Assembly: GCA_017415715.1 (NCBI GenBank)
Contig: JAFQFD010000046.1
Span: forward strand, 62,001 to 126,000
Source: Bacteroidales bacterium
GTDB taxonomy: Bacteria > Bacteroidota > Bacteroidia > Bacteroidales > UBA932
Direction: 5' to 3'
Length of the DNA: 64,000 bases
Shown here: positions 1 to 8,609 of the stretch, piece by piece
Layout: each line of letters begins with the position of its first letter
Position numbering within the stretch: position 1 is the stretch's first letter
Notes under the pieces: model-generated
Told to the model about the DNA's origin: nothing
The model's input: only the letters and a program-made list of their open reading frames with translations
The model's database searches: none
Made by a program: the position numbers and the translations under genes

Positions 1-446
1 GCGGCTCTGAATGCTCCTTTGCCGAGAACCTGAAGCGAATGCATTGTCCTGTGCTTTCCCTCAGGGAACATGCAGAAGCGGACTCCGTTCTCGAGTGTCT
101 CTACGATCACTTCCTGAGTGTCCTTGTTCTTGAGCACATTACGAAGGCCGTCTCTCTGACGGACCATAGGCAATATCCTCAGGAAGTACATGATCTTGGC
201 AAGGAACGGATTGTTGAAGATGTCCGCCCTCGCTCCGAATACTGTCGATCCTTTGTATGCACGAAGCATGACCAAAGCATCCATCAGGGTGTTGCAGTGG
301 TTGGGAGTGAGCAGAAGCGCTCCGTCGGTCGGGAGATTCTCCTCTCCGTGCACTTCAACCTTCCTGTAACTGTGCTTTATGCTCCAGTCGACCAGATGTC
401 TGAGAGCGCTGTAAGCGGAATCCTTCTCGTATATCTTTCTAGCCAT
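1..446 (-). CDS. Lysophospholipid acyltransferase (PlsC-like), partial at left edge
   Basis: The reading frame begins at an ATG at 446 and runs off the left edge after about 148 residues. The translation shows an NHxxxxD acyltransferase motif (NHCNTLMD, about residue 50) and a later FPEGKHR block, the two hallmarks of the PlsC/1-acylglycerol-3-phosphate acyltransferase superfamily. Members transfer an acyl chain to a lysophospholipid or related acceptor at the inner membrane. The start codon overlaps the stop of the BASS transporter upstream (TAATG), so the two are probably translationally coupled. The acceptor is not predictable and the C-terminal part is outside the window. Confidence 0.85.
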   Translation of the reverse strand, partial: MARKIYEKDSAYSALRHLVDWSIKHSYRKVEVHGEENLPTDGALLLTPNHCNTLMDALVMLRAYKGSTVFGARADIFNNPFLAKIMYFLRILPMVRQRDGLRNVLKNKDTQEVIVETLENGVRFCMFPEGKHRTMHSLQVLGKGAFRA

Positions 447-1411
447 TATTCTTCGTTTGCTTCTTTTCTTCCTCTGATTTTCCATGCGTATGCAAGGGTG
501 AGACCTGAAATGATGTGCCATACGCCCCACCATGCTGTGATCACGAGCATGCCTCCGTTATTGGCCCATGCGCCTGAATCAGGGAAGATCGCAGGGTTGA
601 GAAGGAGGATCAGGCCGAGGCCTGAGTTCTGGATGCCGGTCTCTATGGTAATGGTCCTGCGGTCCTTGTATGGCAGCTTGAGCGCCGTACTTGTGCCGAA
701 GCCGATGCCGAGTGCGAGGAGGTTGTGGATGAGTACCACGAGGAAAATGTATTTGATGCACTTCATGAATGCGTCGAAGTTTCCGGCGAAGATCGCAATC
801 ACCATTACAATGAATACCGCGATGGAGAAGTACTGGAAAGGCTTCTTGATCTTGGCTGTAATCTTCGGCAGGTACTGTGCGCAGAGGATTCCGAGCACGA
901 GAGGAATGCCGAGGAGAATGACGATGCTCTTGAATATCTCCCAGAAAGGAATGTCAAGCTCAGGGAGCACCATTCTCTTTTCCGCGAACTTGAGGTAAAG
1001 GCCGCCCCAGAATGAGAAGTTCAGAGGGGTGGTGAACACGCAGGCTGCTGTGTTGAACGCTGTCAGCGATACCGAAAGTTCTGTGTTTCCCCTTGAGAGA
1101 GAGGTGATGAAGTTGGAGATGTTTCCTCCAGGGCATGATGCCACGAGGATCATTCCGAGGGCGATCATCGGTGAGATGAAGTTTCCAAGGCACATGATCA
1201 GCACGAGAGTGAGAGCCGGAAGAAGGACCAGCTGGCAGACGATGCCTGTGATGATCGACTTGGGATTTCTTATGATGTCTATGAAAGTGGCGGGCTTGAT
1301 TCCGAGAGCTACTCCGAACATTACCAGGGCCAGGACGACATTCAGGAGGTTTGAGCCTCCGCCCATCGTGACGTCTATTGCATCAAGATGCTGAATGATT
1401 TCTTCACTCAT
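446..1411 (-). CDS. Sodium-dependent BASS-family transporter
   Basis: A 321-residue polytopic membrane protein with the pattern of the bile acid:sodium symporter (BASS/ASBT-like) family: about nine or ten hydrophobic segments and the conserved SCPGGNISNFIT stretch near residue 92, which lines the crossover region in characterised bacterial homologues. The family imports organic anions, including bile acids, pantoate and keto acids, with sodium; the substrate here is unknown. It starts at an ATG behind a TAACTTTG box (1443-1450) and its stop overlaps the acyltransferase start. It is divergent from the gene at 1496. Confidence 0.85.
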   Translation of the reverse strand: MSEEIIQHLDAIDVTMGGGSNLLNVVLALVMFGVALGIKPATFIDIIRNPKSIITGIVCQLVLLPALTLVLIMCLGNFISPMIALGMILVASCPGGNISNFITSLSRGNTELSVSLTAFNTAACVFTTPLNFSFWGGLYLKFAEKRMVLPELDIPFWEIFKSIVILLGIPLVLGILCAQYLPKITAKIKKPFQYFSIAVFIVMVIAIFAGNFDAFMKCIKYIFLVVLIHNLLALGIGFGTSTALKLPYKDRRTITIETGIQNSGLGLILLLNPAIFPDSGAWANNGGMLVITAWWGVWHIISGLTLAYAWKIRGRKEANEE

Positions 1412-1442
1412 TTTGTTGTAGGTTTTATAACGTTATAAAGAA

Positions 1443-1450
1443 CAAAGTTA
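1443..1450 (-). promoter_or_regulatory. -7 promoter box for the BASS transporter
   Basis: On the minus strand this reads TAACTTTG, a full match to the Bacteroidetes -7 consensus TAnnTTTG, 31 bases upstream of the ATG. A convincing -33 TTTG was not found at the usual spacing. Confidence 0.55.
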
Positions 1451-1462
1451 GTAAACTTTTGC

Positions 1463-1470
1463 TATTTTTG
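1463..1470 (+). promoter_or_regulatory. -7 promoter box for the 1496 gene
   Basis: TATTTTTG matches TAnnTTTG and lies 25 bases before the ATG at 1496, back to back with the promoter for the BASS gene. Confidence 0.5.
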
Positions 1471-1495
1471 TAAAGATATCAAAAAAAACGGCTAA

Positions 1496-3331
1496 ATGGA
1501 CATTAGAAAGACTTGTTGCTCGGTGGATAAGAACCCACTGTCATATCCTTCATTCTCAGTTGTCTTTATCCATACCTTCATGGCGGATGCTGATGTCGTT
1601 GCTGAACATCTGCCCGAAGCGGAGCTTTCAATAGACAGATATCGGGAAATGATGACCCAGATGAAGCGAAGACTGAAGAAGGATCCGAAAGAAGGAGATG
1701 TACCGGTCTCCTCTCTTGCGGAATTTTCAGGAATGAACATAGTCAGGATGAATCCGGAAGTCGAAAGGCTTGTTTTCCCGGAGAGCTATATGAGGAAGGA
1801 GAATGAGCAGATCGCAAGATATTCATTGAGAGGATTTGATTTCCGTATTCCTGTACGCTCAGACGTTGAGATCAGCAAAGACGGTAAGGCGAAGCTGGAT
1901 TTTGATCCTATAGACCTGCAGGGACATGTCAATGTCGAAGTGTCCCAATTTTTTGGAAACATCTTTTCACTTACATATCGTTTCCTTTTCGACGGCTTCA
2001 CCTGTCGGATTCTTGAAGCAGACCTGGATGATGACGAGCATATGGGGCGTCCTGGAAGAAAGTCAGTGGAGGCCGAGACGAATCATATCATATCTTTGCT
2101 GTCTTCCTGTCTTGGAGCCGAATACTGGACAGGGGACGATGACGAAGATGATGCAAGCACGTCCGATGGTGGAGGAATTGACCTGCTCAACAGTCTGATT
2201 GTCGATGGCTTCTGGTTGAATGATGATGGAAATGCAGTGTGGCCGATGTCATGGCATGAAAAGAGTGAAGACCGCGTGTTTGACAAAGTGCTTCTCTGTT
2301 ACAAGAAGTTCCTTACCAGGAGGTTTGTAAAGGGGGTTGACTTGAGTAAAGTTTCTGTTTACGATGACTTGCGTTATGCAATGGTGGACATTTGGGAAAC
2401 TGTGCGGCACCCATATGGTGGGAATCGGGATCTGTTCTCCGATAATTATAGTCTCATGAAAGGGGAGTCGCAGTATGAATGTGCCAGGTTTTCAGAAGCA
2501 GATATAATCAATCATATAAGGGATTTTCATAAGCCGGAGATCGTCGGGCTTATGACAATGTATCCTGCAGAATGGCCATACAGGGATGCAGAAGCATATG
2601 ACGATGTGTGCGGTGAAAACATAGCCATCGATACTGATGACCTTGTCCTTGCCGGCTCTCATATGGCAGTAGTGATCGGCACATACGGGCGCCGTGGAGA
2701 TGGGGTTGATGGCGTCAACTGGAAAGAGGTGATGAGGGACCGCAGGTTCTATCACGTTTCCTGGGAGGAATATCTGCTGATCCTCCAGCTTGTGCTTGCC
2801 AAGAAATACACTTTCAATCATGCTGTCACAACCCTGCTGAGATTGACAGATGATATGTCAGATGTCACAAAGGCTAAGATCGGAGAGTGCTCTAAAGCGG
2901 CTTTGGTCGCTTCGCAGAAGGCTATACAGCTGGATGTCATCAAGCATATGAAGTTCCCGTCACATAAGGTTATGTATGACAGGACAGCTCGCAGACTTGA
3001 CCTGGAGACTGATTTCCAAAGCTTCAAGGATGTCCAGGAGGTGGTCAGCAGCAATCTTCAGAGCCTTGGAGAATATCAGGCGGCAAAGGCAGACTCCTTG
3101 ATGAACAAGGTCCTGATCGCCATTTCCGTACTGTCTTTGCTGGAACTTGCATTCCAGGACAGCAAGTGGCCTTTTGTGTCTGTGCTTATAGAAGAGAATG
3201 TTGTTTGGGAAAAGTTGGCTGCGGCCGTTTCATCCCTTGCGGCAGCTGCTGTTGCAGTCTTGGCTGTTGTAGGTCTTGTCATGGGAATTTCCAAACACAT
3301 AAAAAGGTTTAAAAAGAAGAAAAATGACTGA
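1496..3331 (+). CDS. Unknown 611-residue protein with two C-terminal membrane segments
   Basis: I do not recognise this family. The long N-terminal part is soluble and acidic, with an Asp/Glu-rich loop near residues 215-225. Near the C-terminus a helical stretch (DVQEVVSSNLQSLGEYQAAK) leads into two hydrophobic segments (about residues 535-560 and 575-600) and a lysine-rich tail. A long cytoplasmic domain, a helix and then two close membrane helices resembles the architecture of CorA and of RMD1-type relatives, but no GMN signature is visible, so transport is only a possibility. The ATG at 1496 follows a -7 box. Its 3' end overlaps the acetyltransferase start by 8 bases, implying an operon. 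Confidence 0.75.
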   Translation: MDIRKTCCSVDKNPLSYPSFSVVFIHTFMADADVVAEHLPEAELSIDRYREMMTQMKRRLKKDPKEGDVPVSSLAEFSGMNIVRMNPEVERLVFPESYMRKENEQIARYSLRGFDFRIPVRSDVEISKDGKAKLDFDPIDLQGHVNVEVSQFFGNIFSLTYRFLFDGFTCRILEADLDDDEHMGRPGRKSVEAETNHIISLLSSCLGAEYWTGDDDEDDASTSDGGGIDLLNSLIVDGFWLNDDGNAVWPMSWHEKSEDRVFDKVLLCYKKFLTRRFVKGVDLSKVSVYDDLRYAMVDIWETVRHPYGGNRDLFSDNYSLMKGESQYECARFSEADIINHIRDFHKPEIVGLMTMYPAEWPYRDAEAYDDVCGENIAIDTDDLVLAGSHMAVVIGTYGRRGDGVDGVNWKEVMRDRRFYHVSWEEYLLILQLVLAKKYTFNHAVTTLLRLTDDMSDVTKAKIGECSKAALVASQKAIQLDVIKHMKFPSHKVMYDRTARRLDLETDFQSFKDVQEVVSSNLQSLGEYQAAKADSLMNKVLIAISVLSLLELAFQDSKWPFVSVLIEENVVWEKLAAAVSSLAAAAVAVLAVVGLVMGISKHIKRFKKKKND

Positions 3332-3842
3332 ATTTGAGATATTGAACGCTTCTGTAGAAGATGAACCTGCACTGTGTGATATGTTTCTGGAGCATATCAC
3401 CGCTAACACAGAGTATATTTCGCATGGAGAAATCCAGATGGGAGTAGGCGAGGGCGATTTTGTGGAAGGAAAGCTTGTTGCCAGGCCTTCGTCGAACGCC
3501 CGTCATTTCTGGATGAAATACATACACGGAAACATCACAAGTCCGGAGGATTCGGGTGTTTTCAAGGCTGTCGGTCCTGATGGCGACATCCTTGGATTCT
3601 GTGTGGTGGAGATCCAGGAGGATGGAGCGGATCCATATGGAATGCTCTGCGATCTTCTTGTCAAGGGCGACTGCAGGAGCAAGGGAGTCGGAAGCGCTCT
3701 GCTCAAGACGGGGTTGGAATGGTTCGCGCAGAAGGGCATTTCTGACATATACCTTGAGTCCGGATTGAACAATCATTCCGCACACGAGTACTTCATCCAT
3801 AAGGGTTTTGTAAAAGTTTCGGAAATATATAAACTGGCATAA
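3324..3842 (+). CDS. GNAT-family N-acetyltransferase
   Basis: A 172-residue protein with the GNAT fold pattern. It has a central beta-strand pair (DILGFCVVEI, then MLCDLLVKGDCRSKGVGSAL) in which the R/Q-x-x-G-x-G/A acetyl-CoA loop appears as RSKGVGSA, and a C-terminal GLNNHSAHEYFIHKGF segment typical of the last strand and helix. It should transfer an acetyl group from acetyl-CoA to an amine, substrate unknown. The start overlaps the previous gene by 8 bases, so it is probably co-transcribed with the unknown membrane protein. Confidence 0.85.
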   Translation: MTEFEILNASVEDEPALCDMFLEHITANTEYISHGEIQMGVGEGDFVEGKLVARPSSNARHFWMKYIHGNITSPEDSGVFKAVGPDGDILGFCVVEIQEDGADPYGMLCDLLVKGDCRSKGVGSALLKTGLEWFAQKGISDIYLESGLNNHSAHEYFIHKGFVKVSEIYKLA

Positions 3843-3845
3843 CAC

Positions 3846-4595
3846 ATGGGAGGATTCCCTACATCATTCTTCGCTTTTCCTTTGAACCTGATTCTGCTTG
3901 CAGGATGGATTCTGGGATGCTCGCTTCTGTGGAGTCACTGTCGGAAGTCTCTGATTGTCAGATTCTTCCTCTCGATGACGGGAACGATATTTTCTATTTC
4001 TGCATTCCTTATAGCATGTCTGGTGATAGGATTCACAGGTAACAGGGACATTGCGTCTTCGTGGGTGTTCGTCTGCATCATGCTGCTTCTTCAGACAGTG
4101 CTGCTTTTCGTCATCATGCGAGGCTGGCGCGAGCAGACGGCTACCGGGGCCCGGCTTGGGGCCGTAAGGGGGCGTTTCCTGCTGCTGCATCTCGGCCTGC
4201 TTGTGGCCCTTGGCTCTCCTTTCTGGGGGGCTCCAGATGTGCAGACTCTCAGGATGAAGGCAGTGGCGGACATCCCGATACGTGAAGCTTACCAGATGGA
4301 CGGAAAGCAGGAGTGGCTGTCATATGACATAGTCCTCAAGGGCTTTGACCAGTCCTCATACGAGGCCTTGGTCGAAGTTGATGGAAAGGTTGCACAGATA
4401 AAGGTCAATCATCCGTATTCCAGGACTTTATGTGAAGATGTCTATCTTATGGGGTATGATGAGCGGGGGTGTGTGCTGGAGATAGTCAGGGAGCCTTGGA
4501 AGTATGGGACCATGGCAGGAATTGCAATGCTTCTGGCAGGAGCGTTGCTGCTATTCCTCAGGGGCCCGCAGAGACAAAGACGTGTTAATGATTAG
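3846..4595 (+). CDS. ResB-like cytochrome c biogenesis protein
   Basis: A 249-residue protein with about four N-terminal hydrophobic segments, a soluble loop (about residues 140-215) and a final membrane helix. The loop ending in NHPYSRTLCEDVYLMGYD followed by IVREPWKYGTMAGIAMLLAGA is the pattern of the short Bacteroidetes ResB/Ccs1 proteins of system II cytochrome c maturation. With CcsA these deliver haem across the membrane to apocytochromes. The next gene overlaps it and encodes CcsA, and the one after is a c-type cytochrome, which supports the assignment. It is much shorter than Gram-positive ResB. Confidence 0.75.
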   Translation: MGGFPTSFFAFPLNLILLAGWILGCSLLWSHCRKSLIVRFFLSMTGTIFSISAFLIACLVIGFTGNRDIASSWVFVCIMLLLQTVLLFVIMRGWREQTATGARLGAVRGRFLLLHLGLLVALGSPFWGAPDVQTLRMKAVADIPIREAYQMDGKQEWLSYDIVLKGFDQSSYEALVEVDGKVAQIKVNHPYSRTLCEDVYLMGYDERGCVLEIVREPWKYGTMAGIAMLLAGALLLFLRGPQRQRRVND

Positions 4596-5412
4596 TGCTA
4601 TGGTGACTTGGGATATATTCATATGGTTCGCGTCTGCGGCAATAGCATTTGCATTTGCTGCGGCTGTCGTGTCGCTGTGCGCGAATGACCACTGGTCTGC
4701 GTCATCACTGCGCTATCGTCGCTTCCGCAGAATTTCGATATTCCTGTCCGTGGTATCGGTGGCCGTTCTGGCCGCCTTCATCGCAGGACTGTGGGTGTCA
4801 TTGGAACGTCCGCCTCTCAGGACGATGGGTGAGACGCGTCTGTGGTACTCGTTCTTTGCTCTGGCTGCCGGTCTTCTGACCTATGTCAGATGGAGATACA
4901 GATGGATTCTGTCTTTTTCCGCTGTCCTGGCGAGCGTGTTCATGATACTGAACGTGCTTCGTCCGGAGATTCATGACCAGACGCTGATGCCTGCGCTTCA
5001 GAGCGGCTGGTTCATACCGCATGTAACAGTGTACATGTTCTCATATTCGCTTCTGGGATGTGCCTTCCTGCTGGCTCTGGCCGGCCTTTTCGGAAAAGGC
5101 AAGGACGTGATGAGCGCGGCCGACACGCTTGTGTATCTTGGAACGGCATTCCTGACATTCGGCATGCTCTCCGGAGCCTTGTGGGCGAAGGAAGCGTGGG
5201 GCCACTATTGGGCATGGGACCCGAAGGAGACATGGGCTCTTATAACATGGCTGTGCTATGTGCTTTATATACATTTGAGAGTCATGGGCAGAGGCTCAAA
5301 GGCAGCGCAGTGCCTGCTTCTGATCTTTGCCTTTGCTTGCCTGCAGATGTGCTGGTGGGGCATAAATTATCTGCCAGCGGCTCAGGACAGCATACATATA
5401 TACAATAGATGA
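4588..5412 (+). CDS. ccsA: CcsA/CcmC-family haem handling protein
   Basis: A polytopic protein of about 274 residues carrying the tryptophan-rich haem-handling motif WGHYWAWDPKETWALITW near residue 205 and histidines in flanking membrane segments, the signature of the CcsA/CcmC/CcmF superfamily. With the preceding ResB-like protein it would form the system II haem lyase that attaches haem to CXXCH sites on the periplasmic side. The ATG at 4588 overlaps the end of the previous gene; an ATG at 4600 is an alternative. Its stop overlaps the start of the cytochrome c peroxidase (ATGA), so the three genes form one coupled unit. Confidence 0.88.
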   Translation: MISAMVTWDIFIWFASAAIAFAFAAAVVSLCANDHWSASSLRYRRFRRISIFLSVVSVAVLAAFIAGLWVSLERPPLRTMGETRLWYSFFALAAGLLTYVRWRYRWILSFSAVLASVFMILNVLRPEIHDQTLMPALQSGWFIPHVTVYMFSYSLLGCAFLLALAGLFGKGKDVMSAADTLVYLGTAFLTFGMLSGALWAKEAWGHYWAWDPKETWALITWLCYVLYIHLRVMGRGSKAAQCLLLIFAFACLQMCWWGINYLPAAQDSIHIYNR

Positions 5413-6836
5413 TACAACAAACTAACGTTGGCTATATGAAAAGATTGTTTAAATGGGGCGCGGTTGTGCTGCTGGTGGCGGCTGCCGCGATGGTTGTGGT
5501 CTACAGGGCCGTCAACCAGGCGCCTTCTGCTGATCTTCCGCAGAATGAGCGCGTGTACGAGATCCTTGTCGAAGGCGGCTGTCTGAGCTGCCATTCTGCA
5601 GATCCGGAACTGCCTTTCTATGCAAAGCTTCCTGTTGCAGGCAAGGTGGTGATGAAGGATGTGGACTCGGGATATCGTGCATATGACATCACGAAGTTCA
5701 TGGAGGCTGTCAAGGTGGACGGCGAAGTGAATGCAGTGGATCTTGCAAAGGTCGAGAAGGTCGTTCTTGACGACCGCATGCCTATGCCGAAGTATTATCT
5801 TGTGCATTGGGGCAGCTCGCTTACATCCCAGAAGCGTGACATCGTGCTGGACTGGATCAAGGCGAAGCGTGCGGCTCTCTATGCCGACGGACTTCCTGAG
5901 CATCGCGCTAACGAGCCTGTAAGGCCGATTGATGCCTATGTGGAGTATGATGAGGCAAAGGCCGCTCTCGGCTTCCAGCTCTTCCATGACACTCGTCTGT
6001 CTGTGGATAATACTGTCTCTTGTGCGACATGTCACGCTCTGGAGACAGCAGGAGTCGACAATCACAGGTACTCTGACGGCGTCGGCGGCCAGGTAGGCGG
6101 TGTGAACGCTCCTACAGTATATAATGCGGTGTATAACTTCGTTCAGTTCTGGGACGGCCGCGCGGCTACTCTGGCTGACCAGGCAGCAGGTCCGCCTCTC
6201 AATCCGATCGAGATGGCTTCTCCGTCATTCGACCACATCGTTGCCAAACTTCAGGCTGACAAGCAGTTTGCAAAGGCGTTCACTGCAGTTTATCCTGACG
6301 GCCTCACACAGGCGAACATCACAGATGCGATCGAGCATTTCGAGCGCACTCTGATCACTCCTGACTCAAGATTTGACAAATGGCTCCGCGGCGACGACTC
6401 TGCAATCACTGCAGAGGAGCTTGAGGGATATGAACTCTTCAAGAAGTATGACTGCGCGACTTGTCATGCAGGGAAGAACCTCGGTGGACTCTCTTATGAA
6501 CTGATGGGCCTTCGCCGTCACTATTTTGCAGACAGGGGACTGGAACTCACAGTTGAGGATAACGGACGCTTCAAGGAGACTCAGCAGGAGCGCGACCGCC
6601 ATCGTTTCAAAGTGCCGGGACTCCGCAACATCGAGCACACATGGCCATATTACCATGACGGAACACGCGAGACTCTGGATGCTGCTGTCCGCGATATGGC
6701 TCTCTATCAGAGTGGAGTAGAGCTCACAGATGAAGAAGTCCACAAGATCGAGGCCTTCCTCCTCACACTCACAGGAGAGTACAAAGGCCAGTTGCTGACA
6801 AACAGCAACAGCCGCGACCTGATCGACGGCCACTAG
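5409..6836 (+). CDS. Membrane-anchored tri-haem cytochrome c peroxidase
   Basis: A 475-residue protein with an N-terminal signal anchor (about residues 11-32), an extra N-terminal haem domain (CLSCH, 58-62) and a classic di-haem peroxidase core with CATCH at 205-209 and 349-353. The WDGRAATLADQAAGP and PGLRNIEHTWPYYHDG stretches are typical of the CcpA/MauG family. It should reduce hydrogen peroxide in the periplasm with electrons from the quinol pool or a cytochrome; the extra haem recalls E. coli YhjA. It directly follows the ResB/CcsA maturation genes with an ATGA overlap. A second possible start is at 5436. Confidence 0.92.
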   Translation: MIQQTNVGYMKRLFKWGAVVLLVAAAAMVVVYRAVNQAPSADLPQNERVYEILVEGGCLSCHSADPELPFYAKLPVAGKVVMKDVDSGYRAYDITKFMEAVKVDGEVNAVDLAKVEKVVLDDRMPMPKYYLVHWGSSLTSQKRDIVLDWIKAKRAALYADGLPEHRANEPVRPIDAYVEYDEAKAALGFQLFHDTRLSVDNTVSCATCHALETAGVDNHRYSDGVGGQVGGVNAPTVYNAVYNFVQFWDGRAATLADQAAGPPLNPIEMASPSFDHIVAKLQADKQFAKAFTAVYPDGLTQANITDAIEHFERTLITPDSRFDKWLRGDDSAITAEELEGYELFKKYDCATCHAGKNLGGLSYELMGLRRHYFADRGLELTVEDNGRFKETQQERDRHRFKVPGLRNIEHTWPYYHDGTRETLDAAVRDMALYQSGVELTDEEVHKIEAFLLTLTGEYKGQLLTNSNSRDLIDGH

Positions 6837-6869
6837 TCGTCATCCACGGCCAAGTCCGTCCTATCATAC

Positions 6870-6910
6870 CGGACCAGGTCCGTACCGTCATCCCCGACCT
6901 GATCGGGGAT
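6870..6910 (+). terminator. Hairpins downstream of the cytochrome c peroxidase
   Basis: CGGACC-A-GGTCCG (6870-6882) is followed by ATCCCCGA/TCGGGGAT (6890-6897 with 6903-6910, 8 bp, 5-nt loop). They lie 34-74 bases after the stop. No strong T-run follows. The second hairpin resembles the GTCATCCCCG-type dispersed repeat also seen near 14200. Confidence 0.5.
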
Positions 6911-6919
6911 CTATAAACA

Positions 6920-7031
6920 ACCGGCGTGACATGAATTTGCGGTTTCATGTCACGCCGGTCTTCTTTTTGCCCATATTTTGCCAAATTCACCCACCGGCGT
7001 GACACAAAACATGGATTTCATGTTACGCCAC
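6920..7031. repeat. Paired-hairpin intergenic element, copy 1 (type A)
   Basis: The first hairpin has a perfect 16-bp stem, ACCGGCGTGACATGAA (6920-6935) with its complement at 6944-6959 and an 8-nt loop. A spacer of about 36 nt follows, then a second, weaker hairpin (GGCGTGACA at 6996-7004 with TGTTACGCC at 7021-7029, one mismatch). Compared with copies at 54417 and 57930 the asymmetric spacer is in the reverse orientation. Confidence 0.8.
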
Positions 7032-7063
7032 ATAAATGGATCGTTTATGGCGGAAAGAGAAAG

Positions 7064-7176
7064 CGTCCGGCAGAAAAAAGGCTGATTTTATGTCGGACGG
7101 TGCCTGTTTCAGGGAATTATACACCATTTTCGGGACCGTCCGACATGTTTTCAGGCGATCTGGTGATGGACGGTCC
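7064..7176. repeat. Paired-hairpin intergenic element, copy 2 (type B)
   Basis: CGTCCG (7064-7069) pairs with CGGACG (7094-7099). After the spacer, GGACCGTCC (7133-7141) pairs with GGACGGTCC (7168-7176). The whole stretch aligns by eye with 12831-12943 at roughly 85% identity. It sits 40 bases beyond the 3' end of the first DUF169 gene. Confidence 0.8.
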
Positions 7177-7216
7177 GGAAATGGGAGAGTATCTTGCAGA
7201 TAAATAGGAATTTAGC

Positions 7217-7927
7217 TTATTTGTTAATTCTTCTCTTCAGTGCAGACAATGCCTTCTGATATAAGGCGGAATCATTCATTGTGTCTAGCATTTCCTTGAA
7301 ACGACTCATCGGGATAGTGAATGTAAGTTCGTTTTCCGGTACAAGCGGGCGTGCAGAAGGATCGAGCATTCCGAGGAAACATCTGCGGCCGTAGTTCTGG
7401 TTTTCGTTAACAGCAAATGTTATTATCGAAGCGCATCCTGATGCAAATAGTGTCGTTACCGCATCGGGTGAGTTGTTGTCATAGAAAGACCATGTGCAGA
7501 GTCCTGACAGGATGTCCGGAGTAGCAAAGAAGATCATAGCCTCGGCATCATCCCAACTGCTTAGCTTATCAACTCTGACAAAGTTTAGATATGGTTTGTC
7601 GGTAAGAGTGATTGCAAGCGAATCCACATAATCCTTGACCATCTCTTTTGTCTTCTTGTAATGCTCGACTTCAGAAACAAATACCGGAACCCTTTCAGGC
7701 ATAGGTCTGAATGCAGTGTAGAGTCCGCCGCCTCCGCAAAGCACGTTGTCTGCACAGAGCGTCAATGAATCTCCATAGCGGACTTTGGAGACGGCACCTA
7801 TCATGCATTTCGGAACAGACTTTATATCTGTAGCCGGTGTGATGCTATATGCGAATGAGACAGGTAGGGGAGCAGCGTCACCGAATGCTTCTCTGAACTT
7901 TATGATGAATTCCTGTATTGTCATCAT
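7217..7927 (-). CDS. DUF169 family protein, copy 1
   Basis: A 236-residue soluble protein with the DUF169 pattern: an N-terminal PVSFAY strand, a central cysteine/glycine stretch (CADNVLCGGGGLYTAF), and conserved mid-protein segments (ATPDILSGLCTWSFYDN, FASGCASIITFAV). DUF169 proteins have no agreed function; their cysteines suggest metal or cofactor binding. It follows the HExxH membrane protein by 12 bases on the same strand and probably shares its promoter. A second DUF169 gene lies at 11982. They are diverged paralogues, but their promoter regions are alike. Confidence 0.8.
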   Translation of the reverse strand: MMTIQEFIIKFREAFGDAAPLPVSFAYSITPATDIKSVPKCMIGAVSKVRYGDSLTLCADNVLCGGGGLYTAFRPMPERVPVFVSEVEHYKKTKEMVKDYVDSLAITLTDKPYLNFVRVDKLSSWDDAEAMIFFATPDILSGLCTWSFYDNNSPDAVTTLFASGCASIITFAVNENQNYGRRCFLGMLDPSARPLVPENELTFTIPMSRFKEMLDTMNDSALYQKALSALKRRINK

Positions 7928-7939
7928 CCTCCTATTATT

Positions 7940-8455
7940 TTATATGTTTCTTTCACTTTCATCGCTGAACATCATCCTGTACTTTGGCAACACGATTTTC
8001 CAGAATACAAAAGCATTGACTATAAGCAGGATGCCATACGCTATGCGTGCATAGACCACGGGAATGAGATAACCTATTCCATTCATGTCTCCACCGCCGA
8101 AGAATCCGCATAGCACGCTCAGGTACAGCGGATCAAGAAGCAGCAAGGCGAGTGTGGTATAATATGCACATGTCTTCAAGACCTTGGAATGTGACCTGCT
8201 GATAATTCCGATCAGAGCTATAAGAATATATGCGGCAACGAATGTCGCTACAGAACCGACAAGGCAGAAAACGCCAAGTTGGCTCTGCGACATACTGTCA
8301 TGGAATATATCGATCTGGATGCCTAATCCCATGAAGTTGATCTGCTTGAAAGCACCGACGGACAGTGCATAAACCAAATGTGCTCCTTCGTGAATCAGAT
8401 AGTAGGCCAGGATAGCCGTAAACAATCCGATGTATTGTCTGACCCTTTTGCTCAT
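7940..8455 (-). CDS. Putative membrane metalloprotease with HExxH motif
   Basis: A 171-residue integral membrane protein with about four hydrophobic segments. HEGAH (residues 22-26) lies at the end of the first segment and an LLLDPLYLS stretch near residue 108 could supply a third zinc ligand. This is the layout of small M50-like (site-2-protease-like) membrane proteins, although the usual NPxxP-type motif is not clear. No substrate can be suggested. It leads a two-gene unit with DUF169 copy 1, behind a TAACTTTG box. Confidence 0.55.
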   Translation of the reverse strand: MSKRVRQYIGLFTAILAYYLIHEGAHLVYALSVGAFKQINFMGLGIQIDIFHDSMSQSQLGVFCLVGSVATFVAAYILIALIGIISRSHSKVLKTCAYYTTLALLLLDPLYLSVLCGFFGGGDMNGIGYLIPVVYARIAYGILLIVNAFVFWKIVLPKYRMMFSDESERNI

Positions 8456-8500
8456 TTCAATAATGATTATGGTTTTAAGATAAATCTTGTAGTCAAATCC

Positions 8501-8563
8501 CGATTAATCTGCCCAAAGTTAGATAAATTCGTTTGGATTATAAAGGATTACTGTTGTGAATCA
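8501..8563 (-). promoter_or_regulatory. Duplicated promoter region, copy 1
   Basis: Contains a -7 box reading TAACTTTG on the minus strand (8514-8521). The surrounding 63 bases align with 12724-12785 upstream of DUF169 copy 2, with about three quarters of positions shared, including GATAAA just upstream of the box. It would drive the HExxH-DUF169 pair. Confidence 0.6.
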
Positions 8564-8609
8564 GTGTGACATTCGCTACCCATGGGAAACTGGTTGCTAA
8601 TTGGGTATA

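Noticed and set aside
6837-7216. CRISPR array suspected from repeated GTGACATGAA words
   Set aside because: Repeats are inverted pairs, not regularly spaced direct repeats, spacers are not unique inserts, and no cas genes are present.
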